Source: Perca fluviatilis (lineage: Eukaryota; Chordata; Actinopteri; Perciformes; Percidae). Taken from it: 64,000 bases of DNA. A model generated the notes under the pieces. That model had not been told where the DNA came from and did not search any database. It was given only the letters and a program-made list of their open reading frames with translations. The position numbers and the translations under genes are program-made. How positions within the stretch are numbered: the stretch's first letter is position 1; each line of letters starts with the position of its first letter. Positions 45,579 to 58,560 of the stretch are shown piece after piece. The stretch covers positions 2,355,727-2,419,726 of the forward strand of contig NC_053119.1 of assembly GCF_010015445.1 (NCBI RefSeq), given 5' to 3'.

Positions 45579-47190
45579 TTGAAACCAGATATTTACATAC
45601 ACTTAAAAAAACACAAAAACATTTATTTCTTTACTGTCATACATTAAATCAGAGTAAACTTTTTCTGTTTTACATCAATACATATTAACATATTTTTTGC
45701 ATTTGTTAAATTTCAGAATCGAGCAAGGGAGAATTTGTATGTATTTTTTTTATCACTTTGATCAAAGTCAGAGGTATACATACACTTCCTTAGTATTTGG
45801 TAGAATTGCCCCTGAAACTGTTTCACTTGGGCCAAACGTTTTGGGGATCCTTCCATAAGCTTTCTACAATAGTTTGCTGGAATTTTGGCCCACTCCTCTT
45901 GACAGAACTGTGGATGCATATAAAGGCACACCTCAAACACAGAGCCTCTTTCTTTGACATCATGGAAAAATCAAGAAAAATCAACCAAGACATCAGGAAA
46001 AGAATTTTGGACCTCCACAAGTGTGGCTCATCCTTAGGTACAATTTCCAGATGCCTGAAGGTCCCACGTTCATCTGTTCAGACAATAATACGCAAGTATA
46101 AAAAACATGGGAATGTAAAACCATCATACCGCTCAGAAAGGAGACGGATTCTGAGTCCCAGAGAGGAACGTTTTTTGGTGCGAAATGTGCGAATCAATCC
46201 CAGGACAACAGCAAAAGACCTTGTGAAGATGCTAGCTGAAAATGGTAAGACAGTGTCATTATCCACAGTAAACGAGTCCTGTACCACTATGAGCTAAAAG
46301 GTTACTCCGGGAGAAGAAAGCCATTACTTCAAAACCACCATAAAAAAGCCAGATTACAGTTTGCAACTGCACATGGGGACAAACATCTTAATTTCTGGAG
46401 ACATGTCCTGTGGTCTGACGAAACAAAAATTCAACTGTTCGGCCGTAATGATAAACAGTATATTTGGAGGAAAAAGGGCGAAGCCTTGAAGCCTCAGAAC
46501 ACCATCCCAACTGTGAAGTATGGGGGGGTTAGTATAATGTTGTGGGGCTGCTTTGCTGCATAAGGGACTGGTGCACTTCACAAAATAGATTGCATCATGA
46601 GAAAAGAAAATTTTGTGGATATATTGAAGCAACATCTGAAGACAGCAGCCAGGAAGTTAAAGCTTGGGTGCAAATGGGTCTTCCAAATGGACACTGACCC
46701 CAAGCATACCTCCAAATTAGTTACAAAGTGGCTTAAGGACAACAAAGTCAAGGTATTGGAGTGGCCATCACAAAGCCCTGATCTCAATCCCATAGAACAT
46801 TTGTGGGCAGCACTGAAAAGGCGAGTGCGAGCAAGAAGGCCTACAAACCTGACCCAGTTACACCAGTTCTGTCAAGAGGAGTGGGCCAAAATTCCAGCAA
46901 ACTATTGTAGAAAGCTTGTGGAAGGATCCCCAAAACGTTTGGCCCAAGTGGAACAATTTCAGGGGCAATTCTACCAAATACTAAGGAAGTGTATGTATAC
47001 TTCTGACTTTGATGAAAGTGATAAACAAAATACATAAAAATTCTCCCTCGCTCGATTCTGACATTTAACAAATGCAAAAAATAAGTTAATATGTATTGAT
47101 CTAAAACAGAAAAAGTTTACTCTGATTTAATGTATGACAGTAAAGAAATAAATGTTTTTGTGGGTTTTTTTGAAGTGTATGTAAATATCA
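45576..47190 (+). mobile_element. Tc1-like transposon with near-complete transposase relic
   Basis: The left terminal repeat CAGTTGAAACCAGATATTTA (after TA in an AT array) matches, inverted, the sequence ending GTATGTAAATATC at 47,190. The last about 12 bp of the right end are missing, where another Tc1 relic begins. The terminal sequence resembles the salmonid/Sleeping Beauty branch of Tc1 (GTTTACATACACTT-type). Confidence 0.85.
45962..47037 (+). pseudogene. Tc1-type DDE transposase, frameshifted
   Basis: ATG at 45,962 opens MEKSRKINQDIRKRILDLHK, the paired-like DNA-binding start, with SLGTISRCLKVPRSSVQTII as the second helix set. The frame breaks near 46,290 (STVNESCTTMS). The middle, including the first Asp region (WSDETKIQLF equivalent at about 46,412), lies in other frames with stops. 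The C-terminal frame 46,597-47,037 holds FQMDTDPKHTSK (second Asp) and LNPIEHLWAALKRR (final Glu). It is inactive as it stands, but the DDE residues remain recognisable. Confidence 0.85.
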
Positions 47191-48077
47191 ACCTTTTATT
47201 TAAGTACATTACTTTGGTGTTAAAAAAAAAATCGCATTTAGAAAAAGAAAACTTGAAATCATGTGTCCCACAATTATTGGCACCCCTAACAATTCCGCTG
47301 AAAAATTTAATAGATTTTTTTTTAAATATATTTTTCTGTAGTTGCTAAAGTTGGTCAGGGTATCTAGGAACTTTTAAATAGTAATTCATGACTTCCTGTT
47401 TCCCTGGGGTATAAATATGACGTGACACAGAGTCCTAATTCTCTTACCCATTTGTCAATATGGCAAAGACAAGAGAACACACAATTCAAGTAAGGCAGAT
47501 GTGTGTTGACCTTCATAAGTCAGGCAATGGCTACAAGAAAATAGCCACTGGCCTTAACTTGCCCGTATCTACAGTCAGAGGAATCATTAAGAAGTTTAAA
47601 ACAACTGGAACAGTGACAAACTAGGCTGGAAGAGGTCCCAAGTTTATCTTGCCACAACGCACAGTGAGGAGGATGGTAAGAGAAGTAAAAAAAAGTCCTA
47701 AGCTCACTGTCACAGAATTGCATCAAAGAGTGGCATCTTGGGGTCACGAAGTCTAAAAAAAAAAACATCAGACTCTCTACATGCCAACAAGCTGTTTGGG
47801 AGGCATGCAAGGAAAAAGCCTTTTCTCACTAACACTCACAAACGTAAACGTCTGGAGGTTGCTAAGCGGCACTGGGACTTCAACTGGGATCGTGTGCTTT
47901 GGTCAGATGAGACTAAGATTGAGATTTTTGGCAACAAACACTCTAAGTGGGTCTGGTGTAAAACAAAAGATGAGTATGCCGAAAAGCACCTTCAACACCG
48001 TGAAGTATGGTGGAGGATCTGTGATGCTTTGGGGCTGTTTCTCTTCCAAAGGCCCTGGGTGTTTAATTGTAGCAGGG
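47191..48077 (+). mobile_element. Second Tc1 relic, 3'-truncated
   Basis: Starts in its terminal repeat (AACCTTTTATTTAAGTAC; CAATTATTGGCACCCC). The transposase starts at 47,460 with MAKTREHTIQVRQMCVDLHK and HTH SGNGYKKIATGLNLPVSTVR, and stops after about 54 codons (TGTVTN). A later frame, 47,738-48,085, has KRHWDFNWDRVLWSDETKIE (first Asp). The sequence ends before the last catalytic Glu, at about 48,077. Confidence 0.8.
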
Positions 48078-48628
48078 AGGAGTAGGGAATGGCGGACCCA
48101 AAAATGCAGAGAGCAGGCAGGCAGGCAGGAGTAAGTTGAAAACGAGGATTTAATGATGAAACACAAAAGGAAACCAAGGAAGTCCTGAGCGCATCAGCAG
48201 GCAAAAACAACAATCCCAAAAATGAAACAAAAGGAAATCCATGGAGCACAAAACCAGACACGAACTAACACCGGGAGACACGATAGGCACACACAGAAAC
48301 ATACAAACACAAACAATGATCTGACACTGGACAGGGGGAACACCAACATTGTTGTTTAACTTAACTTTGTCACTGCGTGGTACACGTGAACTGTCCTCAT
48401 GCTGAAAACGTGACTTCACTCCCCGAGACGCAAGAAGAAAGCAAAAATATACATTTTTACTAAGGAAAATGACAAAAATAGTAACGCACAGTGACTTGGA
48501 AGTAACTTTAATCTGATTACTGGTTTGGAAATAGTAACGCGTTAGATTACTCGTTACTGAAAAAAGTGCTCAGATTAGAGTAACTAATAACACGTTACTA
48601 ATAACGCATTACGTGGCATCACTGTTTA
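48078..48628. repeat. Two dispersed repeat fragments
   Basis: 48,085-48,430 contains (GGCA)n and CGAGGATTTAATGATGAAAC, resembling a fish retroelement terminus on the minus strand. 48,440-48,625 contains AGTAACGCGTTAGATTACTC and ends GTGGCATCACTG, a common DNA-element end. No gene. Confidence 0.45.
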
Positions 48629-49532
48629 TAGTCTTAGTTCACTGGACCAGTAACTAGATAGTGTAGGCTACTGTGCATTCATCAAACAACAGGGAGAGGA
48701 CACCTCAATGGTTTTTGTATAAATTATTATATCATATTATTTTTTAAACTGATGAATATACAGTTACAATCATGTTTACAGTGTGTATTGAGTTTATCAC
48801 TTAATTATCTTTATTGTTCTAGATTTCAGAGTTCTTCACTTCCATATATATATGAGGAAGCTAAGCATATAATATGTAGAGAAGGAAACTCGGCCTCTGT
48901 AAAAACAAAACAAAAGTGGCAGATAATATACAATATATACATAAATGTACATTTAAAAATATACATTTATGAACTAAAGCTCTTGACTGTAACCATTGAA
49001 GGAGTCATTTGTTATTTGCACAAACAAACAGCCGTACACGCCGCCTTAAAAGCAAGCAGTGGAAGTGATTATGTTACTTAGGAAATGTATATTTTATCCC
49101 ATAAGAGAGAGAGAAGTATGTAGGCTATGCATCATATTCTAGCATTGTAGATATAAGGGGGTGTAATTGATCTTCATGGTAAATTTCCTGAGTAACATTA
49201 TCTTCTGCTCACTTTTAAAGTGCTCATATTATATTTTTAGGCTGCTTATGCATTCAGACGGTCCACGATCGTCTGCCAAGCTTCCTCTCGCTGTTTCATT
49301 ACAGTGTTACAGTTGTTTCATTATAATTTGTCTGAAAAAATTTGAATATTTCGGAACTTATAAAAGTTATAAAGAGTACATTTGCTTCCATAATAACATG
49401 TCTGCAACCGGCACATAATTTCCTTCATTTTGTCATAAAGTATTGTATAAAGAGTGAAAATTGTGAGTGAGAGAAAGTCCAGGATTTAAAAAAGGTTGTT
49501 CACTAACTCTCTCTGGTTGTCTGTTGCTATAG

Positions 49533-50016
<484 letters not shown>

Positions 50017-51545
50017 TGAACATGTTTCAGAGCCCAGCTGTTTCCTCCTGCCTCCTCCTCATGCCCTGATAGCTGTGTTGTTATATTCCTATCTTCTCTC
50101 CACATTGAAGGCTGACCAGCAGTAACGACTATTTAAATTTAGGAAAAAGATCGTGTTTGGATTAAAACGCTACCAAAGAACACACATTCTTCTTCTTTGG
50201 ATTAGGTAGACTAGTTGCTGCAATAGCATATTGCTGCCCTCTACTGATTGTTACCGACATTGTCTTAAATTATCCCTTCTCCTCATCCTGTCCCCTCTCC
50301 CTCCGTTCCGTGCTTCCGAACACTAACTCCCTAACCCCCAGCTAGCAGATAGGGAAGAGATGTTTGCTCTATGTGACAAAAATGTTGTAGCCTAAAGCTT
50401 AGAGCAACTTTAACAAGTAACAAATGAAACTAGAAAATGCAGTTTCTGAAAAAATGAATGGTGAATGCCAGAATCTTTGTGAAAACTGCATGAGTGGGGT
50501 TTAACAACAAATTTCTTCTTAAGAACATTTGGTGAATGAGGCCCATTGTTCTCATGTTTAGAAACATGTTTTTTACTTTTTTCTCCTGAAAAAAAAGCCA
50601 GTATAATTTTCTAATGTTTAAGGATTTTAGGATGAACAAAAACTCTCAACATTTTGCAGCAATGTTCAAAATAATAATTCTCCGGGCTGCTTTCGCATTT
50701 GGGCCTAGACGTGGCATGGCTGCTCTAGGGCTATTAGTTTTAACCTTTTTTGAAATCGTTTAAATACTCCAAAACTCCCAAAGGTTGGCACACAAAACGT
50801 TTTAGCATTGTGAGACTATACAGTGATTTGGTCCATGGTTTAACAAGCAATGTGTGGAAGGCCTTAATTTGGACATTGATTTAAAACTGGTCCAAAGATT
50901 CCTCTCATCCTTACCGACATACTGGAAGTTGGCCTTTTGTAATTGTATGCTCTCTAGTTATTGTTGTTTTGTAGTTTAACATTATATTTTCCTACTTTGT
51001 GGAAGTTTCATTTAATATTTGTCTGATATTTTATATTCACTGTTTGTATTTTCTGTGACTGAATGTGGTTTTAAATCTATTGAGGTTTGTTCAGACTCAA
51101 TGCAAAGACAAATGTCATACAAAATCAAAATAAGGGAAACAGACCAGGTCAGATAGCAAACAGGTTATTTATTCATCTGACTCGTAGAATAACATTAATT
51201 ATTCAATTGTTTTAAATGTCTGAGAATGTGGAACAACTAAATGCAAAATAAATGAAATAAAACAAGGCCACATGCTGATTATTTGTGACTTGATTTGATG
51301 GATTTATTCTTCCTGTTGTGTCTGTATTTAAACTCCTAATTAAAAGGTCAAGTTTCCATCCACTAAAAGTTCTGTTGTTGCTGCTCAGATTATTATTCTA
51401 AGTGTCTGACAACATTATGGGATGGATCCCTACAGAGATAGACCTTTTAGGTAAAGAGTAAGATCCTTTTAGTTTAACATGAAACAGCCCCACTTTACAC
51501 ATTGTACCTCTTTCTCTACACAACAAACAAAGACACTCTGCTTAT
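50017..51545. other. Block D 3' flank, no gene
   Basis: Collinear with 39,092-40,164 and 43,089-43,538. It gives the LINE empty site near 51,110. Confidence 0.7.
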
Positions 51546-51778
51546 ACACCAGACTCCATGTAAATAATCAGGACTTTTAGCATGTATAGAGCCAGCATAT
51601 TTCCACCAGACTCCATGTAAATAATCAGGACTTTTAGCGTGTATAGAGCCACCATATCTCCACCAGACTCCATGTAAATAATCAGGACTTTTAGCGTGTA
51701 TATAGCCAGCATATCTTCACCAGACTCCATGTAAATAATCAGGACTTTTAGCGTGTATAGAGCCAGCATATCTCCACA
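51546..51778. repeat. 57-bp minisatellite, 4 copies
   Basis: Same unit as 43,539-44,002, half the copy number. Confidence 0.95.
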
Positions 51779-52062
51779 TGTAAATGGGTGAATTAAGGGT
51801 TTATTTCAACCAAACCAGAGTGGTGATTGTTGGAACAGTGAAAAGATGAACCAAGACAGCTTTTGATAGTTTTATTTAGTTTCTGTCCACTTTGAATGAA
51901 GTGTGTTTAATAATCATGAAATTGCTGTTTTATTTAAATGGTGGAAACATACATTGAAATGCTTACATTATATTTTATTTCTCTTTATACTTACAATTTT
52001 TTTTATTATTTAAGTGCTGTACATTATTTAATACTTGAGTAAAGTACAAGTACCTTGAGTTA

Positions 52063-52439
52063 AAGTGATGGTTCGGAGTAATTTACCCTAGGGTCCTTTG
52101 CACCATGACCTCGAGCCAAACACGCCCCCAGAAGCTTTTTTAACCTGGGTCTAACATTGGGCGAGTTAGCGTAGAGTAGCGTTAGTCAGAATGTACACAA
52201 ATCTAAACTATTTTAATGTTGCCGTGGGACAAAGTGAGACTAGCCTCCAATCAAATGCCATGTATGTAGATATTATGTTCATATAGTGGATCAACGTTGA
52301 AAGATATTTGATTAAGTTTGAATTACTTGACACCGACGTGGATAGGCACTTTTGCCCCGGGCATAAGGTGCATTTCACGATTACATTTGTTCCTTTAATT
52401 TCTTGGACATTTCTTGGAAGGTTTGAAATATATAATATG
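52063..52439. repeat. Dispersed DNA-element fragment
   Basis: Starts TTAAAGTGATGGTTCGGAGT and has CCTAGGGTCCTTTGCACCAT, phrases I associate with a widespread fish repeat. No ORF. Confidence 0.5.
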
Positions 52440-53541
52440 ACTGACAATAATATGACAGACTGCATCACGGAATACATCAAATTCTGTGAGAACATCACCA
52501 TGCCCCCCCAGACTGTACGCTGCCTTCCCCCTCCCCAGCCGTGGATCACCAGTGACCTGAAAGTTCTTCTGAATGAGAAGAAGAAAGCTTTCAGGTCCTG
52601 GGACAGACAGGAGCTCAGGGGAGTACAGCACAAACTAAAGGGATAAACTGAGGGAATGTAAAAACTCCTCCAGGAGGAAGCTGGAGGCCAGTCTACAGGA
52701 GAACAATATGAGGGAGATCACCGGGGGTGGGGGTAGAAGAAGACCAACACCAGGCAGCCATGAGAGATCAAACAAGCTGAACTGTTACTTTAACAGGTTT
52801 AGCTCACAGACATCCCCTGCCTCTTCTACCACTCCACCTGGATCACTGACTACCTGACAGACAGACCTCAGTCTCCTGGATCACTGACTACCTGACATGT
52901 CATGTCACCTACAGAAGTTCTCTGATGACTCTGCAGTTGTTGGGTGTATAAGGGATGGACAGGAGGGAGAGTACAGAGCGCTGGTGGACAACTTTGTGGA
53001 GTGGTCTGGTAAGAATCACCTGCTGCTGAACGTGGATAAGACCAGAGAGATGGTGATTGACTTCAGGAGGAAGGGAACGGCTCTGCAGCCCCTTTGCATT
53101 CTGGGTGGAGATGTGGACATGGTTGAGGAGTGAAGATACCTGGGTGTCAACATCAACAACAGGCTGAACTGGAAAACCAACAGCACTGCTGTTTACAAGA
53201 AGGGGATGAGCAGACTCTATTCCTGGTCCAACAGAGGAGCCCCTTCTCTAAGAGGCTCCGACAGCTTCGATGTCGCACGGACCGCTACAGGAAATCCTTC
53301 CTACCACAGGCAATTCAACTTTTTAACACTTCATCACTGAGTGTGAGAGAAGACTCATATACATCACAACTGCACTGAATGCACCTTGCACAACCTTGCA
53401 CAACAGGGAAACAGTTGTACATTTCTGCTCCCCAACTTGCACATTAAGTTTATCTATATCTATTGAAACAGTTGTGCATTTTATTTCCAAATTGTATATA
53501 TTTTAAATATTGCTTGTGTAGTATTCAATTATTATTTCATG
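52440..53541 (+). mobile_element. Rex1-like LINE, part 1
   Basis: Frame 52,308-52,646 includes PPQPWITSDLKVLLNEKKKA (the linker before RT). Then come FSDDSAVVGC (motif C type, 52,915), LLLNVDKTREMVIDFRR, and the C-terminal DRYRKSFLPQAIQLFN (53,281). RT motifs A and B are deleted and the frame shifts repeatedly. The 3' UTR is split at 53,541 by the CACTG element and resumes at 59,188. Confidence 0.75.
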
Positions 53542-54149
53542 CACTGTAAACCCGAACGTTCAAAGTAATTAAATAGATTAAGTAGTGTATACTCAAAGTT
53601 TTAGAACAAGTTCTACTAACTTAATTTTGTCAAGTTGGTGTAACATGTTCTTCCTTTTTGAGTATTGTTAACTAATATTTTTTGATTAAATGGAACTATT
53701 TTGTGTATAAGTAAGCATAACTTAAAAACATAACTTAAGTACAATGTAATAGAATTGAGTAATAACATACTGAGAATGATAAAGTCCTGTTATTTCTATT
53801 GTTTAAAATAGGGATGATTTAAAAATAAACTGAATTTATATAGCACATGTTAAAATACAATAAAATCTCAAAGTGCTTTACCAAATAAGTAAAATCGATC
53901 ATAATAAATAAATTGCAATAGCAAATGGTCTGAAATGCATTAGACATTAGTGGAGGACAAAATGTATTTATTTTTTGCTTCATCAGTTTAATGTAGCCTA
54001 TATATTCTTTTTATTTTTATTTAAGCAGCTGCAGGGATAATTTTGTATGGAGAGTTAATCTCTGATTCAACCTGCGAAGCAGAAGGTGGCGCTAATTTGC
54101 ACACTACACTGATTCCTTACCGCTCTTTGGAAAAACACAGAAGAAGAAA

Positions 54150-56976
54150 AGTTTGAACAACGCAGCAAGGCGGGAAGCAGCAGACAGTAGGGTTGCAGAA
54201 ACTACCTACGCAGCAGCAATCAGCCTCACTGGACTTACTGTAAGTTTTGAATGTTAATATTCATTCGCTTTTACTTCTCTTTATAAATTTTGTATGTGTT
54301 TGTCTCAGAGACACGTGACCTTCTCCAAGCCCCGCCCTTCACTGGCTTATCACGCTGAGTCTTGTAGGGTTTTGCAACTTGTCAGATATAGGTTAGCTGC
54401 TAAAGAGCTAGCTAGCCACTTAGCCGCGACCAATAACGTTACCAGAGACTATTTAGAAGGACTTTGACGTTACGCACTCCAGCAGCACAACTAAGCGTCT
54501 TCTAACTACCACTAACTGACTCCCTGAAGAATTTGACGACGGATGAATCTAGTAATCACCACGTCTCATTCCCGGCTTAAAAGTTGTCCGGCAAGGGGGG
54601 GTTAGAAAATTTGTTGTTAGAAGAAGCACTAACAGACACCTGGTATGTTAGTAGAAGCACTAACAGACACTTCATATGCGATAGTTAGTTTTTGTTGCTG
54701 GAAACTTTCAATAGTGCACAAAAGAGCATAAACGCCTCAACTGAGTTCCTACACTGCAAGTCCGGCTCTCTGTGTAGCTTCTAGGGGACGCTAGTTTTAA
54801 ATTCTGTGTGAGCAGACTGTCTGAGACACGGAGATTGCGGTTAACAGAACGAGTCAACTGCCCGTGCCTGCCTACTTGTGTTGCCTCGGTTTTAAAACAA
54901 ACCCACCCTGCTGGAGGCAAGCTGCTTTTCATGACAAAGATGAATAAAGTAAAAACCCTTAATAGTAAAGCTTTGGTTTGTAGAAATGGTATTATTGTTG
55001 ATTAACCATGCACTAAGGTTCAAGTGTGGCTGCTTTTTTTTACAGTAATGTTAATTTTGCTTGATGGCTTTAGTAACTTGACACTTATGGGGATTAAATG
55101 AAAAAGATCATTAACAGGGAACATTTATAAATGGAAGTATTTATAATTTGACACTCTTTGAATGCTTTTAATTGTTCAGTTTCAGATCAGTTTATGCCTT
55201 TGCATCTTGCTGTTCCAGTTTCAAGAAGTTAAGGAAGATAACTGGAGATGTGATAACGATACCAGGTAATCCAATGAATGTGTATTCTTCTATCACCCCC
55301 CACCTCCCCCCCTCTAAATACCAATAACTTGAATCGTTTTTTTTTTTTCTCAGACAAGGTTTTAGTGTGGTAACCCCAAATCATACGCACTCCCACATAC
55401 ACTACATTATTGTTTTTTCTACTTTCCTGTTTGATCAAAATAAAGTGTTTTGCTTTATTTAAGTCAACAATTAATGAATGTGTTCTGTTCACGAATACCT
55501 ACTAATCATATTTTACTTAACTTTGTATTTGCTAGCAAAAATTGTTGAAGAAGACTGAGAAGAAAAACCCCCTCATTAGAAAGATGATGGAGACCACATT
55601 TCCCCTACGACCGCAGACCATAGTGATGTCCTGCCCACCAGTGAACGACCTCATGGATCTCTGGCTTGCTCTTAAAATAGAGTCTGAGGTAATATGGATC
55701 AGCTCTCTCTTTTAAAGTGAAAATTGTGATTCTTACTCATTTGGCTGATATTTTTGCTTTATTAATGTGTGCAAGATTCTTCAAATTGAACTGTTTTTTT
55801 AATAAGTGTTGTTGCTGTATTCTCCTCTGGCTGTTATTTCTATGTAGTTGTATGCAGAGTTCCAGCGGATTACAAATCAGAACCTGCCAAACACGTGCAT
55901 GGTGCGCCTTGACCGCTATCTTCCTCGACTGATGACCTTATTCGGAGCGGGAAGGCATCAAAAACTGGGAAGACAGCAGATGCTCTGGCTGAAATTTTAA
56001 AAATCCATGATGAACAGGTAAATAGATTTTTACACATTTTCATAGGTTGAACCAGTAGAACATTGAACAGGTTCAATGATTGAAATGAGCTTTTGACTTT
56101 TGCAATTAGTCCACTTTGTTTGCCATTTGTCTGATTGCATTAAAGATGTTAACAGGTTATTTGTGGACATATGTTCTGTTTGGACTGTTTAAAATCAGCT
56201 TTATGTAAACTCTTCAGTATATGCAATTCTGTTTTTATCTGAATAGGAAATCCATGACATCACACACCAAAGCGCACTACTGTTCTCCACGTCCTTCCTG
56301 TGTATCTGCGCGAGGACGTCTCTGGATGTTTAAGAACCTGCACAGTGAGTCTCCTTAAGTCACTAACAGATTCTGCTGTGTATTATCTAACCCGTAAATA
56401 CTAACATTTTATTCAATGTTCAGTAAAACATTTTCCTTTGTAAATGTCCTTGGTTTCAGTCAGCACTTAGATTCTCTGGTATTTTGGCTGATTCATGTGT
56501 GCAGAACATGGATCTTATGTTTTTCAACTCTTACAATGAGACCCAGGTCTCTTTTGTAAAGTGGTATTGGATTTCAATGGGACTTGGTTAAGGAAAGACA
56601 AATTATGTCATCTGTTCTGTTCCATGTGTTAGTTTGTGATTTTCTCCCTTTTTTCATTCATTCAGGATGAGTCTGATGAGCCAGAGCTTGATGGTGTTGC
56701 AGTGGGCCTCATTACTTTCATCGGGTGACCCACGCAAGTCCAGTTCACTACCACCCTGTGAGAATCACTGTCGTCATTGAAAGTGATGCCGTGGTCAGCC
56801 TTCCCAGACTTGGCGATGCCTTCCTGGTAATCTGTGGAGTGATCTATGCACTGCACCTCAGCTATCCCAAAGCACTGACCAACACTTTTGAATTCACTCA
56901 AAAGATTTAACTTGGTCTAGAAAGTGGTAAACTATCCCCGAGGTTGCAGACCCTCAAGAATGAATTAATGATGTAG
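54150..56976 (+). pseudogene. Teleost multicopy 'SAMD3-like' gene, decayed
   Basis: I recognise the C-terminal exons of a family present in many copies in fish genomes and often annotated as sterile-alpha-motif-domain 3-like; its function is unknown. A possible 5' UTR exon ends ACT|GTAAGT at about 54,239. Exons: 55,536-55,688 (QKLLKKTEKKNPLIRKMMET...ALKIESE); 55,848-56,017 (LYAEFQRITNQNLPNT, then a 1-bp frameshift near 55,941-55,955, then ADALAEILKIHDEQ); 56,247-56,344 (EIHDITHQ, then a frameshift, then VLHVLPVYLREDVSG); and 56,666-56,976 (DESDEPELDGVAVGLITFIG, stop, then ITVVIESDAVVSLPRL, AFLVICGVIYALHLSYPKAL and TNTFEFTQKI). Splice sites look usable; at least three breaks kill the frame. 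No N-terminal domain exon was found here. Confidence 0.72.
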
Positions 56977-57519
56977 AAACTCATCTGAAAAAAAGGCTGC
57001 AGGGTAAAGCATTATAAAAGGCGTTCAAAGTTATCTCCTTTTGTCTAAATAATGCCTCAAAAATTACCGCACTACTGCAGGTGTTCAGCCAATAGGCCCA
57101 AACTACACAATATGCCTTTGTTCTCATTAATATAATGCAAAAGTAACGCCTAATGTTTTGTATGTTTTAATGTTTTTCTTAACCATTGTGGGCTGCGCAA
57201 GATGACTCACATTTCACTGTGCATTTGATATGGTTTGTAAAACATTTACATTTTAGAGTTTTAAGTGAAAATGTTCTTAAACTCTATAGAATTTTTGAAA
57301 TTTCATCCAAATTGCTGCCCTGTCACCTTACTGAGGAATTAGCAAGGAAGCCAAAAGCAAGTTTTTTTCTTTTATAGCTGTAACGAACGATAATTTAATT
57401 TTGGTATTATTGTTTTTGATTACTCCGATTATTTTCCTGACTATCTGATTAGTTGTCTGGTCAATATCACAAATGTGTGATAAATATTTATTTCCTAGGG
57501 CCTTAAAGAAACATGCCTA

Positions 57520-58157
57520 CCGTATTTTCCGGACTATAAGTCGCCCGAGTATAAGATCGCATCAAAAAATGCGTCATGAAGAGGAAAAAAACATATATAT
57601 GTCGACCGGACTATATGTCGGATTTATTTAGAAATGTACATTAACGTAACACATTAACAGTTATTAAACTATACAATAGCACACAGAACAACTACCAGGG
57701 CGGGGCGACGTGAGCGAGCTAACTGCACCGTTGACAAGCCTCTCCCAGCAGCACGTTGTTCAAGCACCCATGTGTGACTCGTTCCTCCAGCTCTGGCCAT
57801 CTTGCTTTCAGCCCGCGCTACAGCGATTAGCTTTCTTTGTTTTCTGCATTGCATAAGAGTCACCTTTCGCCAGTCCCTCACAAGTTTCTCCCTTGTTTCA
57901 AACTTTCTTTCTGCTGCTCGATACCGTTTTCTGGCTGCATATTTTACTACCTGCAGTTTATCTCTTTTTTTTTTCTCAGTTGTCTTTAGGAGCAGCATTC
58001 TAGTTGTCACAAGCATAGAGCCCTCTTGCGGCTGTAGATGGTAATGTGTTCAGTATGAATTAACATTTAAAAACATGTTAAATTATATATATTTTGATAT
58101 ACAAGTCGCACAAGTCACAGGACCAGCCAAAGTAGGAAAAAAGTGCGGAAAATACGG
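57520..58157 (-). mobile_element. pogo-like element with transposase N-terminal remnant
   Basis: Inverted ends CCGTATTTTCCG and CGGAAAATACGG lie beside TA on both sides. The minus frame 58016-57669 reads KLQVVKYAARKRYRAAERKF, then TREKLVRDWRK (psq-type HTH), then HTWVLEQRAAGRGLSTVQL (CENP-B-type HTH). This is the DNA-binding half of a pogo transposase; the DDE half is absent. The ends match the common fish repeat with the phrase CCGGACTATAAGTCGC. Confidence 0.8.
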
Positions 58158-58560
58158 TACTTATTGGGATTTATTCACGTATCCCCCAGAGTTAGATAAG
58201 TCCATACATACGCTTCTCATCTCTGTGCGTGTCGTATCTCTGTCTGACGCACCCATGCCTAGCGTAGCCACAGATCCTGGAGGTATCTGGCTCCATCTAT
58301 GCTCCTAATAAGTGACAAAATAACGCCAACATTTTCCTATTTACATGTTGTGATTTGTACAACATGTGCTAAGCTAGGCTAGCAGTGGGTGCGCCAGACA
58401 GAGTTACAACACACACTGAGATGAGAAGGGTATTTATGGACTTCTCTAACTCTGGAGGATACGGTGAATAAGACAAAGTCCCATTAAGTCGGCGTGTTCG
58501 TTTAAGTGACCAGGAACATTTGGAAGGATAGGATCAGAGAATTTTTAGTTTTTCTTCTTA
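58158..58560. repeat. Dispersed repeat inside the CACTG element
   Basis: Phrases such as GTGACAAAATAACGCCAACA and AAGACAAAGTCCCATTAAGT look like a common fish repeat. No ORF. Confidence 0.45.
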
